Source: CADEDH01 sp965263455 | Lineage (GTDB): Bacteria; Actinomycetota; Acidimicrobiia; Acidimicrobiales; SZUA-35 | Reading direction: 5' to 3' | Assembly (NCBI GenBank): GCA_965263455.1 | Contig: CBDHHN010000004.1 | Location: forward strand, 1-64,000 | DNA: 64,000 nucleotides | Shown here: one piece after another, positions 8,303 to 19,622 of the stretch | Numbering within the stretch: position 1 is the stretch's first letter | Layout: each line of letters starts with the position of its first letter | Notes under the pieces: model-generated | Told to the model about the DNA's origin: nothing | Database searches by the model: none | Seen by the model: only the letters and a program-made list of their open reading frames with translations | Translations under genes and position numbers: made by a program

Positions 8303-9211
8303 ATGGCCATGACCGAGCACGACCGTCCCGACCTGGCGTCACGCCTCGAGATCACCCGCCTTTCGGCGTCCCTCGGGGCCGAGGTCCGGGGCCTGGACCT
8401 GGCCGGTGTCGGACCGGACGAGGCCGCAACGGTCCGTTCCCTACTCGGTGAACACCTGGTGCTCTTCTTTCCCGGCCAGCACCTGACCCGCGACGAGCAT
8501 CTGGCCCTGGGCGCCCACTTCGGCCCCATGGAGGGGCACCCCCACCTCCGCAACGCCGACGGATCGGACCAGCTCTTCGAGCTTGCGGCGTCCCGAGGCG
8601 GCATCGCCGACGAGTGGCACACCGATCTCACCTTCCAGACCGAGCCGTCGGTCATGTCGATCCTTCAGATGGTGGAGTGCCCCGAGGTCGGGGGCGACAC
8701 GATGTGGTCCAACCTCCACGACGCCTACGACGCCCTCTCGCCCGCCCTGAGGGAGATGATCGACGGCCTGACCGCCCTCCACGACGCGCTCCCCCACAAC
8801 CGTCCGGACCGGATGGCGATCCACCCCGTGGTACGACGCCACCCCGAGACCGGGCGCAAGGCGCTCTACGTCAACCAGCACTTCACCCGTCGCATCGTCG
8901 AACTCCAGCACCAGGAGAGCGAGGCGCTGTTGTCGCTGCTGACCCACTGGGTGACCGAGGATCGCTTCACCGTCCGGTACCGGTGGTCGGCGGGGACGGT
9001 GGCCATGTGGGACAACCGCTGCACACAGCACCATGTCGTCGACGACTTCGAGGGCGAACGCATCATCCAGCGGGTCACCATCTCCGGCGACCGACCCGAG
9101 GGTGAGCCGCCCCGGTGGGAGCCTCAGGTCACCCGTCGAGGTGCGCTGTCCCGGTTCGACCGCCAACTCCGCCGACACCTCGATGACCAGGCCACGGGCG
9201 ATCTGGGTTGA
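8303..9211 (+). CDS. TauD/TfdA-family Fe(II)/2-oxoglutarate dioxygenase
   Basis: A 302-residue cytoplasmic dioxygenase. The iron triad is visible: H106 and D108 in WHTDL, and H243 in CTQHHVVDD. The Arg in RIIQRVTI should bind 2-oxoglutarate. Substrates in this family include taurine, other sulfonates and aryloxyalkanoates; the motif set does not decide between them, and no sulfonate transporter is adjacent. ATG 8303 or 8309 may start translation; the upstream in-frame ATG at 8264 adds unconserved residues. Confidence 0.87.
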   Translation: MAMTEHDRPDLASRLEITRLSASLGAEVRGLDLAGVGPDEAATVRSLLGEHLVLFFPGQHLTRDEHLALGAHFGPMEGHPHLRNADGSDQLFELAASRGGIADEWHTDLTFQTEPSVMSILQMVECPEVGGDTMWSNLHDAYDALSPALREMIDGLTALHDALPHNRPDRMAIHPVVRRHPETGRKALYVNQHFTRRIVELQHQESEALLSLLTHWVTEDRFTVRYRWSAGTVAMWDNRCTQHHVVDDFEGERIIQRVTISGDRPEGEPPRWEPQVTRRGALSRFDRQLRRHLDDQATGDLG

Positions 9212-9283
9212 CCGCCGGGCCGAGATCCGCCGGCTCGACGAAGGCGGCCCGCCCTCGTCGTCCCCGATCTGAACAGGCCGCTG

Positions 9284-9415
9284 TCAGCGACGGCGAGCCC
9301 GCCGGCGTCGAGCACGATCGGACTCGACCGGCACCACGACCGGGCGGAGACGGCGGGCGTCGGTCCCGAACAACTGGCTCAGCAGGTCGGTGACGGCGTC
9401 CCAGATCGTCTTCAT
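9284..9415 (-). CDS. Possible small basic protein (43 aa)
   Basis: A short reading frame in the gap between convergent genes encodes 43 residues: an amphipathic N terminus (MKTIWDAVTDLLSQLFG) followed by a very Arg-rich tail. No strong Shine-Dalgarno sequence is seen. It could be a small membrane- or nucleic acid-interacting peptide, or chance. Confidence 0.3.
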   Translation of the reverse strand: MKTIWDAVTDLLSQLFGTDARRLRPVVVPVESDRARRRRARRR

Positions 9416-9472
9416 CCCAACGAACCTAGCAGAGTCGGGCTCACCCCGGGGATCGGTGCGCCAACGGGCGGA

Positions 9473-11167
9473 TCAGGCGCGGCGGACGTCGGCCTCGAGG
9501 TACTCGTCGCCGGTCCGCGGGCCCTGGCCCTCACGGGCCTCCTCCTGACCCCGAAGCTCGACCCGACGAATCTTGCCCGAGATGGTCTTGGGCAGTTCGC
9601 CGAACTCGAGACGCCGGATCAACTTGTAGCCCGGGACCTGGGCCCGGACGTAGGCCAGGATGTCGGCCGCGGTGTCGGCAGTGGGCTCGTGGCCGGGAGC
9701 ACAGATGACGTAGGCCTTGGGCACGTTGCCCCGCAACTCGTCGGGTGAGGGGACGACGGCCGCCTCGGCCACCGCCGGATGCTCGATCAGCACGCTCTCC
9801 AACTCGAAGGGGCTGATGCGGTACCCCGAGGCCTTGAACACGTCGTCGGCCCGACCGACGTAGGTGATGTAGCCGCGCTCGTCCCGGGAGGCGACGTCGC
9901 CGGTGTGGTAGTGGCCGTCGCGCATCACCTCGGCCGTCTTGGCGTCGTCGTCGGCGTAGCAGTCCATCAGCCCGAGCGGGCGGTCGGACAGGTCGATGCA
10001 GATCTCACCCTCGTCGGCCGGCTCGCCGTCGGGGTCGAGGAGGACGATGGGATACCCGGGCAGTGGCCGACCCATGGAGCCCGGCACCACGTCCTGGCCC
10101 GGAGGGTTGCCGATCTGGGCCGTGGTCTCGGTCTGGCCGAAGCCGTCCCGGATCACGATCCCCCACTGGTTCTCGACCTGGGCGATGACCTCGGGGTTCA
10201 ACGGCTCCCCGGCCGAGATCAGCTCCCGCAGCGCCACCCGGTAGCCGGTCAGGTCCTCCTGGATCAGGAACCGCCAAACGGTGGGCGGGGCGCAGAGGGT
10301 CGTGACCCCATGATCGATCAGCACCTGGAGGACCTCGGGGGCGTCGAACCGGGTGTAGTTGTAGATGAACACGCAAGCCTGGGCGTTGAACGGGGCGAAG
10401 AAGCAACTCCACGCGTGTTTGGCCCAGCCGGGGGACGAGATGGTCCAGTGGACATCGCCGGGTTGGAGCCCGAGCCAGTACATGGTCGACAGGTGGCCGA
10501 CCGGGTAACTGGCCTGGGTGTGGCGGACCAGCTTCGGCTTGGACGTGGTGCCGGACGTGAAGTACTCCAGCAGCGGGTCGGTGACCGTCGTCGGCTCGGG
10601 GGCGGTGAAGCCCTCGGGCTCGCCGTCGACGTCGGCGTAGTCGACCCATCCCGCTCCCCCTCCGACGGCGATTCGGGTCACGCCCTCGACCAGGCTCTGG
10701 TCCAGGGCGTCGACGGCGGGAGCGGCCGCCTGATTGGTCACCACCAGGGTGGCGCCACCACGTTCGAAGCGGTCGGCCAGGTCGGCGCCGGCCAGAAGGG
10801 TGGTGGCCGGGATGACGACGACGCCCAGGCGGATGGCGGCCAGCATGGTCTCCCACAGGGCCGTCTCGTTGCCGAGCATCACCAGGACGCGGTCCCCTCG
10901 CCTGGCCCCGTGCCGGACCAGGAAGTTCGCCACCTTTCGGGAACGGCGAGCCAGCTGGTCGTAGGTGAGGATGGCTTCGGTTCCGTCCTCCTCCAACAGG
11001 TGCAGGGCCTTGGCGTCGTTGCCGGTGGCGACCTCGTCGAAGTAGTCGTCGACCCAGTTGAAGTCCGGCGCCAGCTCAGGCCAGGTGAAGTTCTCCCGCG
11101 CCGCGTCGTAGTCGAGGCGTTGGGCCAGGAGATGGTCCCGGGCGGCCAGGAAGGACTGGGGGCTCAT
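9473..11167 (-). CDS. AMP-dependent acyl-CoA synthetase (medium-chain ACSM-like)
   Basis: A 564-residue adenylate-forming ligase that activates a carboxylic acid to its acyl-CoA. The AMP-binding P-loop reads YFTSGTTSKPKL, the A5-type motif DGFGQTETT is present, then HTGDVASRDERGYITYVGRADD, and the C-terminal catalytic lysine motif LPKTISGKIRR. The overall pattern matches medium-chain/ACSM-like synthetases rather than acetyl-CoA synthetase. ATG 11167 is chosen because GAGGAG lies 6 bases upstream; in-frame starts at 11197 lack this. Confidence 0.9.
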   Translation of the reverse strand: MSPQSFLAARDHLLAQRLDYDAARENFTWPELAPDFNWVDDYFDEVATGNDAKALHLLEEDGTEAILTYDQLARRSRKVANFLVRHGARRGDRVLVMLGNETALWETMLAAIRLGVVVIPATTLLAGADLADRFERGGATLVVTNQAAAPAVDALDQSLVEGVTRIAVGGGAGWVDYADVDGEPEGFTAPEPTTVTDPLLEYFTSGTTSKPKLVRHTQASYPVGHLSTMYWLGLQPGDVHWTISSPGWAKHAWSCFFAPFNAQACVFIYNYTRFDAPEVLQVLIDHGVTTLCAPPTVWRFLIQEDLTGYRVALRELISAGEPLNPEVIAQVENQWGIVIRDGFGQTETTAQIGNPPGQDVVPGSMGRPLPGYPIVLLDPDGEPADEGEICIDLSDRPLGLMDCYADDDAKTAEVMRDGHYHTGDVASRDERGYITYVGRADDVFKASGYRISPFELESVLIEHPAVAEAAVVPSPDELRGNVPKAYVICAPGHEPTADTAADILAYVRAQVPGYKLIRRLEFGELPKTISGKIRRVELRGQEEAREGQGPRTGDEYLEADVRRA

Positions 11168-11248
11168 GGTGGCTCCTCGCTCGTTCGTCATCGGCACGAC
11201 AAGCTAGCCCAGCCGTGGCCCGGGCACCTTCCTGGTGACCGGCCGCCG

Positions 11249-12199
11249 TCAGGTCGGGCTCGATCCCTCGTGCACGGCCACCGCGGCCACCAGATCCTCC
11301 AGCGCGTGGCCCACCGACTTGAACAGGGTGAGCTGCTCGGCATCGGTCCGTCCCGGCACTGCGCCGGCGCACAGCTCGAACAGGTCCCCGGCGATGTCTG
11401 ACGGGTCGAGCGCGCCCGAGGCCACGGCCTGGACGAGGTCGCCACCTTCGGCCAGCGCCCCCTCCCTGCTGTCGACGAACACCGTTGCCCGGCCCAGACA
11501 CTCGTCGTCGGCCTCCCGCATGGCGGGGGTGAAGGCGCCGATCAGATCGACGTGGGTGCCGGGCTGCAGCCACCGGCCCTCGACCAGCGCCCGGTTGGAC
11601 AGGGTGGCGCAGGTGATGATGTCGGCCTCGGCGCAGGCCTCGGCCAGATCGGTCAGGGCGTGGGCTCGGCCGCCGTTGTCGCGCAGGCGGCGGGCCAGGG
11701 CTTCGGCCCCGGTCGGCCGGTGGTTCCACACCAGGGTCCGGGCCAGCGGGAAGTGGGCGGCGTACGCCTCGGCAGCCGCCGCCGCGATCCGCCCCGAGCC
11801 GACCAGGAGAAGGGTCTCGGACTCGGGCCGGGCCAGATGGGTGGCAGCCAGCACCGAGGCGGCGGCGGTGCGTCGGGCCGTGAGTTCGGCCCCGTCGAGG
11901 AGGGCGAGGGGCCGTCCGTCGTCGCCCCCGATGAGCAGGTAGCTCCCGGTGACGGTCGGGAGACGGCGTGCGGCGTTGGCCGGGAACACCCCGACGATCT
12001 TGACCCCGGCGTAGGCCCGGCTCCAGGCGGGCATCAGCAACAGGGTCGGGCCGTCGTCGGCCCCCGGGTCCATCGCATGGTGGTGGCGGAGGGGCACGGT
12101 GACCCCGGCCGGATCGGCGAAACCCTGGCCCAGGGCCCGGACCAGTTCGGGCCAGGGCAGTCGGGCCCGGATCTCCTGCTCGTCGACGACGGTCACCAT
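11249..12199 (-). CDS. Ornithine cyclodeaminase/mu-crystallin family protein
   Basis: A 316-residue NAD(P)-dependent enzyme of the OCD/mu-crystallin family. Seen: ELTARRTAAASVLA before the Rossmann fold, the nucleotide loop LLVGSGRIAAAA, DLIGAFTPAMREAD, and TLFKSVGHALEDL near the end. Members act as ornithine cyclodeaminases, alanine or lysine dehydrogenases or ketimine reductases, so the exact substrate is open. It is transcribed in the same direction as the acyl-CoA ligase, 81 bases away. Confidence 0.88.
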   Translation of the reverse strand: MVTVVDEQEIRARLPWPELVRALGQGFADPAGVTVPLRHHHAMDPGADDGPTLLLMPAWSRAYAGVKIVGVFPANAARRLPTVTGSYLLIGGDDGRPLALLDGAELTARRTAAASVLAATHLARPESETLLLVGSGRIAAAAAEAYAAHFPLARTLVWNHRPTGAEALARRLRDNGGRAHALTDLAEACAEADIITCATLSNRALVEGRWLQPGTHVDLIGAFTPAMREADDECLGRATVFVDSREGALAEGGDLVQAVASGALDPSDIAGDLFELCAGAVPGRTDAEQLTLFKSVGHALEDLVAAVAVHEGSSPT

Positions 12200-12275
12200 G
12201 GCCGCTGACGCTAGTGGCCTCAGGTCTCGTCGCGGCTCCGAGGTGGTCGAACCCGGGCCCGGAGGCCGGCCCCGG

Positions 12276-12938
12276 TCAGGCCACCTGCCACGCCAGCGGG
12301 CAGCCGGGCCCGAACACGACCCGATCGTCGGCTCGGAGCGAGAAGGTCAACAGACCGGCGACCGGTCGGTACGCCTGCTCCAGGCCGACGGTGGGGATGA
12401 CCCGTACCCGGCAGCGGGCGTCGGCCAGGGCCCGCCACGTGCCGGTCCTGAGATCGCCCGGCCGGTACACGCGGTTGAGGGCGATGGTGTCGGAGTCGAC
12501 CGGCGGCACCGTGGTCGTCGACGCCAGGGTGGTCGACGGCGTCGCCGGTGAGGGTGTGGTGGAGGCCGTGGCGGAGGTGGGAGACGTGGCGGAGGACGTC
12601 GTCGGGCCCGGCAGGGGTGTGGTTGGCGGCCCGGGAGGGGTGGTCGACGCCGGGTTCGAGACCGATGACGAAGAGGAAGAGGAAGAGGAAGAAGATGACG
12701 AAGAGGAAGAGGAGCCGGTCGACGCGGTGGACGCGTCCATGGTCGCCAACCAGGAGATCGGGCTGGCGTCGGGCCCACAAGCAGGGGCCTCACCCCACCA
12801 CCAGCCGGATACATAGCCTTGGGCATGGGCGCACCCATGAACAACGACCTGCTCCTGGTCGCCCTGGCTGGCGTAGGCGGCAGCGCCCCCGGCGACGACC
12901 ATGAGCACGACCACGGCGGCGGCTGCGTGCGTGCGCAT
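12276..12938 (-). CDS. Secreted protein with a poly-serine linker
   Basis: About 220 residues starting MRTHAAAAVVVLMVVAGG, a signal peptide. A short Cys-containing segment follows (GCAHAQGY, APACG), then an uninterrupted run of 17 serines, a long Thr/Pro/Ser-rich linker, and a C-terminal domain of ~75 residues with two Cys. The family is not recognised. The serine run is encoded by TCN triplets only, forming a microsatellite. The opposite strand is open over part of the region, but only this strand offers a signal peptide and a sensible domain. Confidence 0.65.
   Translation of the reverse strand: MRTHAAAAVVVLMVVAGGAAAYASQGDQEQVVVHGCAHAQGYVSGWWWGEAPACGPDASPISWLATMDASTASTGSSSSSSSSSSSSSSSSSVSNPASTTPPGPPTTPLPGPTTSSATSPTSATASTTPSPATPSTTLASTTTVPPVDSDTIALNRVYRPGDLRTGTWRALADARCRVRVIPTVGLEQAYRPVAGLLTFSLRADDRVVFGPGCPLAWQVA
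12661..12717. repeat. Trinucleotide microsatellite encoding poly-Ser
   Basis: A run of GAN triplets on the + strand (TCN on the coding strand), including a near-duplicated block containing GATGACGAAGAGGAAGAG. Such a tract can change length by slippage and would lengthen or shorten the serine linker without breaking the frame. Confidence 0.75.
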
Positions 12939-13110
12939 GTGAACCGGAGGGTACCCCTTGCCGGAGCGGACTCCATCGCCGTTCGCCACGAACCTCCCGG
13001 CGGCGGGGCCCGGCCCGGCAAGTTCTCACATCTTGAACCGTTCGGCCGATGGGACGCCATGAGTTGGTGCAGCCCTCGAACCAATGGCACCCGACGGCGG
13101 TAGGACCGGG

Positions 13111-15026
<1,916 letters not shown>

Positions 15027-15030
<4 letters not shown>

Positions 15031-15812
15031 CGGGCCGGCTCGGAGGTCGGGGCTGCGGGGCCGTCAATCACGACGCAACTCACCTGACCGCCGTCCACCT
15101 CAAGCCGGACGCCGTCCTCGAGTTCGATGTCGGCCGGATCCGGGAACTCCGGCTCGCCCTCGATACGCACACTGAACCGGCCGGGCTCGCCCCCCTGCTC
15201 CTCATACTGGCGGCGGTAGGCGTCGAGCAGGATCTCCTCGGTCACGGTGTAGGCCGTCTCCATGCAGGCGCTCGACCCGATCACGTTCTGGGCGTAGGCG
15301 TAGGCCAGCGGGGTGAGGCCGAGGTCGTCGTCGACCCAGGGGAAGACGTCGGTGACCTTGCCCACGAAACCCTGGTCGACCTCCAGGCTGTCTGCGGTGG
15401 CCACGGCATCGACCCGGGGACGCACGAAGACGATCGAGGATGCGTCCACCGTGACTTCGACGCCGCCGTCGTCGAAGCGTTCCACCCGCACCGAGTCGCC
15501 CTCCACGCAGGTGTCGACGTCGCCGATGGCTTCCAGGGTGACGCGATCGGTGCGGTAGACCTGCCCCAGGGCCTTGTGGTCCCGGACGCCCTCCACCGGC
15601 ACCTCGACGTGGACCCGGGCCCGGCAGTCGAGAGCCACGGGTTCGATGGCCACGATCCTCGCCTCCTCCTCCGCCACGGCCACCTGGGTCTCGACGTCGG
15701 TCAGGTCGGGCAAGGACGGTCCGGCAAAGCGGATGAGGCCGGTCTGGCCGGCGATGATGCCGAAGGCGAGGACGACGACGCCGATGACGAGAGTTGCGAA
15801 CACACGGGACAT
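15027..15812 (-). CDS. Membrane-anchored protein, possibly DUF4230-like
   Basis: A 261-residue protein with one N-terminal membrane helix (VFATLVIGVVVLAFGIIAG) and a large extracytoplasmic part. Strands such as IVFVRPRVDAVATADSLEVDQ and the later VTEEILLDAYRRQYEEQ resemble the DUF4230 layout, but the match is weak. The longer in-frame start at 15920 adds a sequence of low-complexity Arg residues and is not used. No function can be assigned. Confidence 0.6.
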
Positions 15813-16001
15813 GGCACGACACGCTCCGGATCGAAGGGTACCGAATAGGACGCATCGGCGCCGGTCCAAGTCGCGGCAGACGCCCAGACCGGTGCCGGGG
15901 GGCGGCTCCAGGGCCCGCACCAGGCCACGCTCAAGATCTGAACGTCAACTTGTCGATGCATGGGCGAGCACCATCGGCTGAACAGGCAAGGAGCCCATAC
16001 G

Positions 16002-17561
16002 GTGACGGATCAGACCGCCGACGACCTCGATCGTCAACCACCCCGGCACAAGATGCGAGCGGCGACGGTCCGGTGGGCCCTCGCCCTGCTGACCGCCATG
16101 GCCCTGGTGGGCCTGGCCACCCCAGCCACCGACACGGCGGAGGCCGATCCGACGGGGACCCTGCGGCCGTCGATGATCCACCTGCTGGACGACGACGACG
16201 AGGACGAGAGCTACTCGTCGGCCGTGACCCTCGACCGACTACGACGGGACGTGCTCGGCTCGTCCTCCTTCTCGGGCCCCGACGGCACCGGCATCGACGT
16301 GGCCGTCATCGACACCGGAGTGGCGCCCGTCGACGGCCTCGACGCCGCCGACAAGATCCTCCACGGCCCGGACCTGTCCAACGAGGCCGCGTCGGCCGAC
16401 GCCGCCTACCTCGACACCTACGGTCACGGGACCCACATGGCCGGCATCATCGCCGGTGAACGTGCGGGTCAGCGCGGCATCGCCCCCGGGGCCCGGATCG
16501 TCAGTGTCAAGGTGGCCGGCCATGACGGGGTCACCACCGTGCCCCAGGTCATCGCCGGCATCGACTGGGTGGTCGAGCACCACGACACGGCCGGACTCAA
16601 CATTCGGGTCCTGAACCTGTCGCTGGGCCAGGCCGACGTGACCGCCCACCAGGGCGACCTGCTGTCGGCCGCCGTCGAGCGGGCCTGGAATGCCGGGATC
16701 TTCGTGGTGGTGGCGGCGGGCAACGACGGCGAGACCCAGCAGCACCTCGACTCCCCCGCCATCGACCCCTTCGTCCTGGCCGTCGGGGCCGCCTCCGGCC
16801 TGGGTGAGATCGAGGACCGGCGAGTCCCGTCGTGGTCGGCCCGGGGCGACGGCTCCCGCGACCCCGACGTGGTGGCGCCCGGTCGCTCGATCGCCTCGTA
16901 CCGGGTGCCTGGCTCGACCATCGACACCGACCACCCCGAAGCCCGCCACGGCGACGACCTGTACAAGGGCTCGGGCACCTCTCAGGCCGCCGCCGTCGTC
17001 AGCGGTGTGGCCGCCGCTCTGCTGAGCGACCACCCCGAACTGACGCCGGACGAGGTCAAGAAGACCATCGAGGACCGTGCGTCCCGGATCGAGGACGTGT
17101 CCAGCCGCCGCCAGGGCGAGGGGCACATCAAGGGCAAGAAGACGATCACCTACAAACCCCGCAAGGGCCACGTCCAGAACCACGCCCCGGCCGACGATCC
17201 GAACACCGACGAGATCGTGACGCCCGAGATCGACACCAACCAGAGCGTGGCCGACCCGGAAGCCCTCACCGTCGACGACCCGTCCGAGCCGACCCCCGAG
17301 CCCGACACCGACGACCGCGGGGCCACCTGGTCGGGCGGCTCGTGGAACCTGTTCGACCTGCTCGGGGCCACCTGGTCCGGCGCCACCTGGTCCGGCGCCA
17401 CCTGGAGCGGCGCCACCTGGAGCGGCGCCACCTGGTCCGGCGCCACCTGGTCCGGCGCCACCTGGAGCGGCGCCACCTGGAGCGGCGCCACCTGGTCCGG
17501 CGCCACCTGGTCCGGGGGCACCTGGTCCGGGGGCACCTGGTCGGGTCACGGCTGGGACTGA
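16002..17561 (+). CDS. Secreted subtilisin-like protease (S8) with C-terminal (ATWSG) repeats
   Basis: A 519-residue secreted serine protease. The GTG at 16002 is chosen because AAGGAG lies 8 bases upstream; an ATG at 15960 has no such site. A twin-charged signal peptide (RAATVRWALALLTAMALVG) precedes a short propeptide with a DDDDEDE run. The catalytic triad is visible: D104 (VAVIDTGV), H142 (GHGTHMAG) and S327 (GSGTSQAA). After the catalytic domain comes a Pro/Asp/Glu-rich linker, then one ATWSGGSWN unit and twelve tandem ATWSG/GTWSG pentapeptides ending HGWD. The Trp-rich tail could bind cell wall polymers or self-associate. A strong hairpin terminator follows. Confidence 0.92.
   Translation: MTDQTADDLDRQPPRHKMRAATVRWALALLTAMALVGLATPATDTAEADPTGTLRPSMIHLLDDDDEDESYSSAVTLDRLRRDVLGSSSFSGPDGTGIDVAVIDTGVAPVDGLDAADKILHGPDLSNEAASADAAYLDTYGHGTHMAGIIAGERAGQRGIAPGARIVSVKVAGHDGVTTVPQVIAGIDWVVEHHDTAGLNIRVLNLSLGQADVTAHQGDLLSAAVERAWNAGIFVVVAAGNDGETQQHLDSPAIDPFVLAVGAASGLGEIEDRRVPSWSARGDGSRDPDVVAPGRSIASYRVPGSTIDTDHPEARHGDDLYKGSGTSQAAAVVSGVAAALLSDHPELTPDEVKKTIEDRASRIEDVSSRRQGEGHIKGKKTITYKPRKGHVQNHAPADDPNTDEIVTPEIDTNQSVADPEALTVDDPSEPTPEPDTDDRGATWSGGSWNLFDLLGATWSGATWSGATWSGATWSGATWSGATWSGATWSGATWSGATWSGATWSGGTWSGGTWSGHGWD
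17367..17546 (+). repeat. 12 x 15-bp tandem repeat encoding ATWSG pentapeptides
   Basis: Twelve perfect-length 15-base units encode ATWSG (last two GTWSG). The serine codon alternates in a pattern TCC TCC AGC AGC, TCC TCC AGC AGC, TCC TCC TCC TCG, so the array also has a 60-bp higher-order period: four units were duplicated as a block. Confidence 0.92.
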
Positions 17562-17583
17562 CCACAACCGACATCGCATCGGA

Positions 17584-17615
17584 CCGCGGCGCCCGGGCCA
17601 GCCCGGGCGCCGCGG
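17584..17615 (+). terminator. Strong GC-rich hairpin terminator
   Basis: A perfect 15-bp inverted repeat with a 2-base spacer directly after the subtilase gene. It is GC-rich and lacks a clear U-tract, as is common in actinobacteria. Confidence 0.7.
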
Positions 17616-17673
17616 CGCGTTCGGGCTGACGCCCCCCGCCCTCACCCCGGTTCCCGGGATCGCTACGATCCGG

Positions 17674-18678
17674 GTGGTGTCGGACGAGGACGGGGGCGCC
17701 GAGCCGTCGGCACCGAAGAGGCGCCGGAGTCGGTGGGTGCTGCGGGCGGGCGGAGTCTTCGTGGGGCTCGTGGTCCTGGGATGGCTGATCTACCGGGTCG
17801 TCCTGTCGGCTCCCGACACCCCCGAGCGGGGCGACGGTGAGCTGGTAGCGGCCTCGATCGAGGTCGAGGGGGACGTCCGGGACTATCTCCTGTACCTTCC
17901 CGAGGGCCACGACGGCGAGCGGGGCCTGCCCCTCGTCGTGAACCTCCACGGCCTGTCATCGTCAGGGGCCAACCAGATCGATCGCACGGGCTTCAACGCC
18001 GTCGCCGACGAGCACCGCTTCGCCGTGGTCTACCCCGAGGCGCGCGGTGGCGGACCGCTCGGCCTCGCCCGGTGGGACGTCACCCTCGACGAGGACGGGG
18101 CCGACGATCGTTTCATCGGCGCCCTGATCGACGAGCTGGTGGCGACCCGGGGCATCGATGCGAGTCGGGTCTATGCCACCGGGCTGTCGTACGGCTCGAT
18201 CATGACCTTCACGCTGGCCTGCGTGCTCGGCGACCGGTTCGCCGCCGTGGGCGGCGTGGCCGGCGGCCTTCCTCGCGAGTTGGTGGACGATTGTGCGACC
18301 GCTCGGCCCGTTCCCCTCCTGCACATCCACGGCGACAGCGACAACATCGTCCCCTTCGACGGCATTCGGGAGCTGACCCTTGGCGCCGAGGCCAGCGTTG
18401 ACGTCTTCCGGGAAGCCCACGGCTGTGACCCCGCCCTCCAGGCGATGGCCGAACCGGATCGAGACCCCGACGACGGGACCAGCATCACCCGAAGAGTCGC
18501 CACCGGCTGCGCTTCGGGTGGCGGAGTCGAGCTCCACGTGGTCCACGGGGGAGGACACAACTGGCCGGGCGGGACCAGAGCCATGCGCTTCTTCTTCGGT
18601 GCCATCAGCCGCGACTACGAGGCGTCCGAGGTCCTCTGGGCCTTCTTCTCGGCCCACCGACTGCCCGAGGCCTCCTGA
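17674..18678 (+). CDS. PHB depolymerase/LpqC-like esterase with membrane anchor
   Basis: A 334-residue alpha/beta hydrolase anchored by one N-terminal helix after a basic segment (KRRRSRW). The catalytic set of the PHB-depolymerase esterase family is visible: nucleophile Ser in GLSYGS, Asp in HGDSDNIVPF and His in GGGHNWPG. The oxyanion motif is NLHGLSSSG. Members hydrolyse polyhydroxyalkanoates, feruloyl or acetyl-xylan esters. A GTG at 17674 or 17677 starts it. Confidence 0.85.
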   Translation: MVSDEDGGAEPSAPKRRRSRWVLRAGGVFVGLVVLGWLIYRVVLSAPDTPERGDGELVAASIEVEGDVRDYLLYLPEGHDGERGLPLVVNLHGLSSSGANQIDRTGFNAVADEHRFAVVYPEARGGGPLGLARWDVTLDEDGADDRFIGALIDELVATRGIDASRVYATGLSYGSIMTFTLACVLGDRFAAVGGVAGGLPRELVDDCATARPVPLLHIHGDSDNIVPFDGIRELTLGAEASVDVFREAHGCDPALQAMAEPDRDPDDGTSITRRVATGCASGGGVELHVVHGGGHNWPGGTRAMRFFFGAISRDYEASEVLWAFFSAHRLPEAS

Positions 18679-18903
18679 CCCCCGCCCCTTCCCCGACGAT
18701 CTCCGCTCCACCGGCCTCGTGGCCGGCAGCGCATCCGCCAGCTTCTCGGCATGTCAGCCCAGGTTGCGCAGCAGCGATACGGCGCCATCATCGAGACCGG
18801 CCGACGACGCTCGCACGAACGCTCAAGACGTGCCGCCGTTAGCGAGCACCGTTCCGAAGGTCGGAGCGATTCCAGACCGATGGCGCTGGTTAGCATCTGG
18901 GGT

Positions 18904-19413
18904 GTGACGGTCGTGCTCTTCCTGCGCGGAATGAATCTCGGGAACCGCCGAATCACCAACGATGAGCTGATTGGTGTCTTCACCGGCGCCGGTTACGACG
19001 ATGTCTCGGCGTACCAGGCGAGCGGAAACGTCATCCTCGGTGCTGTGGACACCGTCGACAGCCGGCAGATCTCGAAAACGCTGGCGACGACGCTCGGCTA
19101 CGACGTCGATGTGTTCGTGCGGACGGCAGGAGACCTGCAGAGGGTTGTCGCCTCCTCGCCGATCCTGGGGCACACCGGATCCGCTGGTGGAAAGCCCCAG
19201 ATCGTCTTCCTGACCTCGACCGACGTCATCGACCTCGACTCCGTGTATCCGGCCGTTCACGAGGTTCATCAGATCGGCGCCGAACTCCATTGGCTGCCTC
19301 CGGGCGGGCTCAACGAGTTGGGTCAGATCCACCGGGCCATGGACAAGGCCTTCGGTCCCACGACCGTGCGAACTCTGGGAACGATCGAACGGCTCGCACA
19401 GCGACTGAGCTGA
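18904..19413 (+). CDS. DUF1697 family protein
   Basis: A 169-residue protein of the DUF1697 family, recognised from the start VTVVLFLRGMNLGNRRITNDEL, then YQASGNVIL and the end FGPTTVRTLGTIERL. Function is unknown. GTG 18904 matches the usual N terminus; an ATG at 18880 adds eight residues. G+C and codon use appear a little lower than in the flanks. The 225 bases upstream of it hold no recognised gene. Confidence 0.83.
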   Translation: MTVVLFLRGMNLGNRRITNDELIGVFTGAGYDDVSAYQASGNVILGAVDTVDSRQISKTLATTLGYDVDVFVRTAGDLQRVVASSPILGHTGSAGGKPQIVFLTSTDVIDLDSVYPAVHEVHQIGAELHWLPPGGLNELGQIHRAMDKAFGPTTVRTLGTIERLAQRLS

Positions 19414-19622
19414 CGCCTCCAAGGCCTGCCATCCGGACGTGCCGGACCGAGGCTGCAGGGGAACCCGAACCCCCAGCGCAGCTACCGGAGGAAGATTTCC
19501 GAGTCCGTACGCCAGTCGAGTACGCCGGGACTCGCGCATGGTGGCCGAGCGTTTCCGAGCGGCGATACCGAGCGGCCCAAGTGAGTCGGCTGGCAGCTCC
19601 GACCGCCCGCTCGTACGTGCCG

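Noticed and set aside
12214..12816. + strand frame with a poly-Glu run opposite the poly-Ser protein
   Set aside because: No signal peptide or domain; the minus strand gives a signal peptide, linker and C-terminal domain.
17367..17546. Regular repeat considered as CRISPR or satellite
   Set aside because: Units are contiguous 15-mers without spacers and encode in-frame ATWSG pentapeptides.
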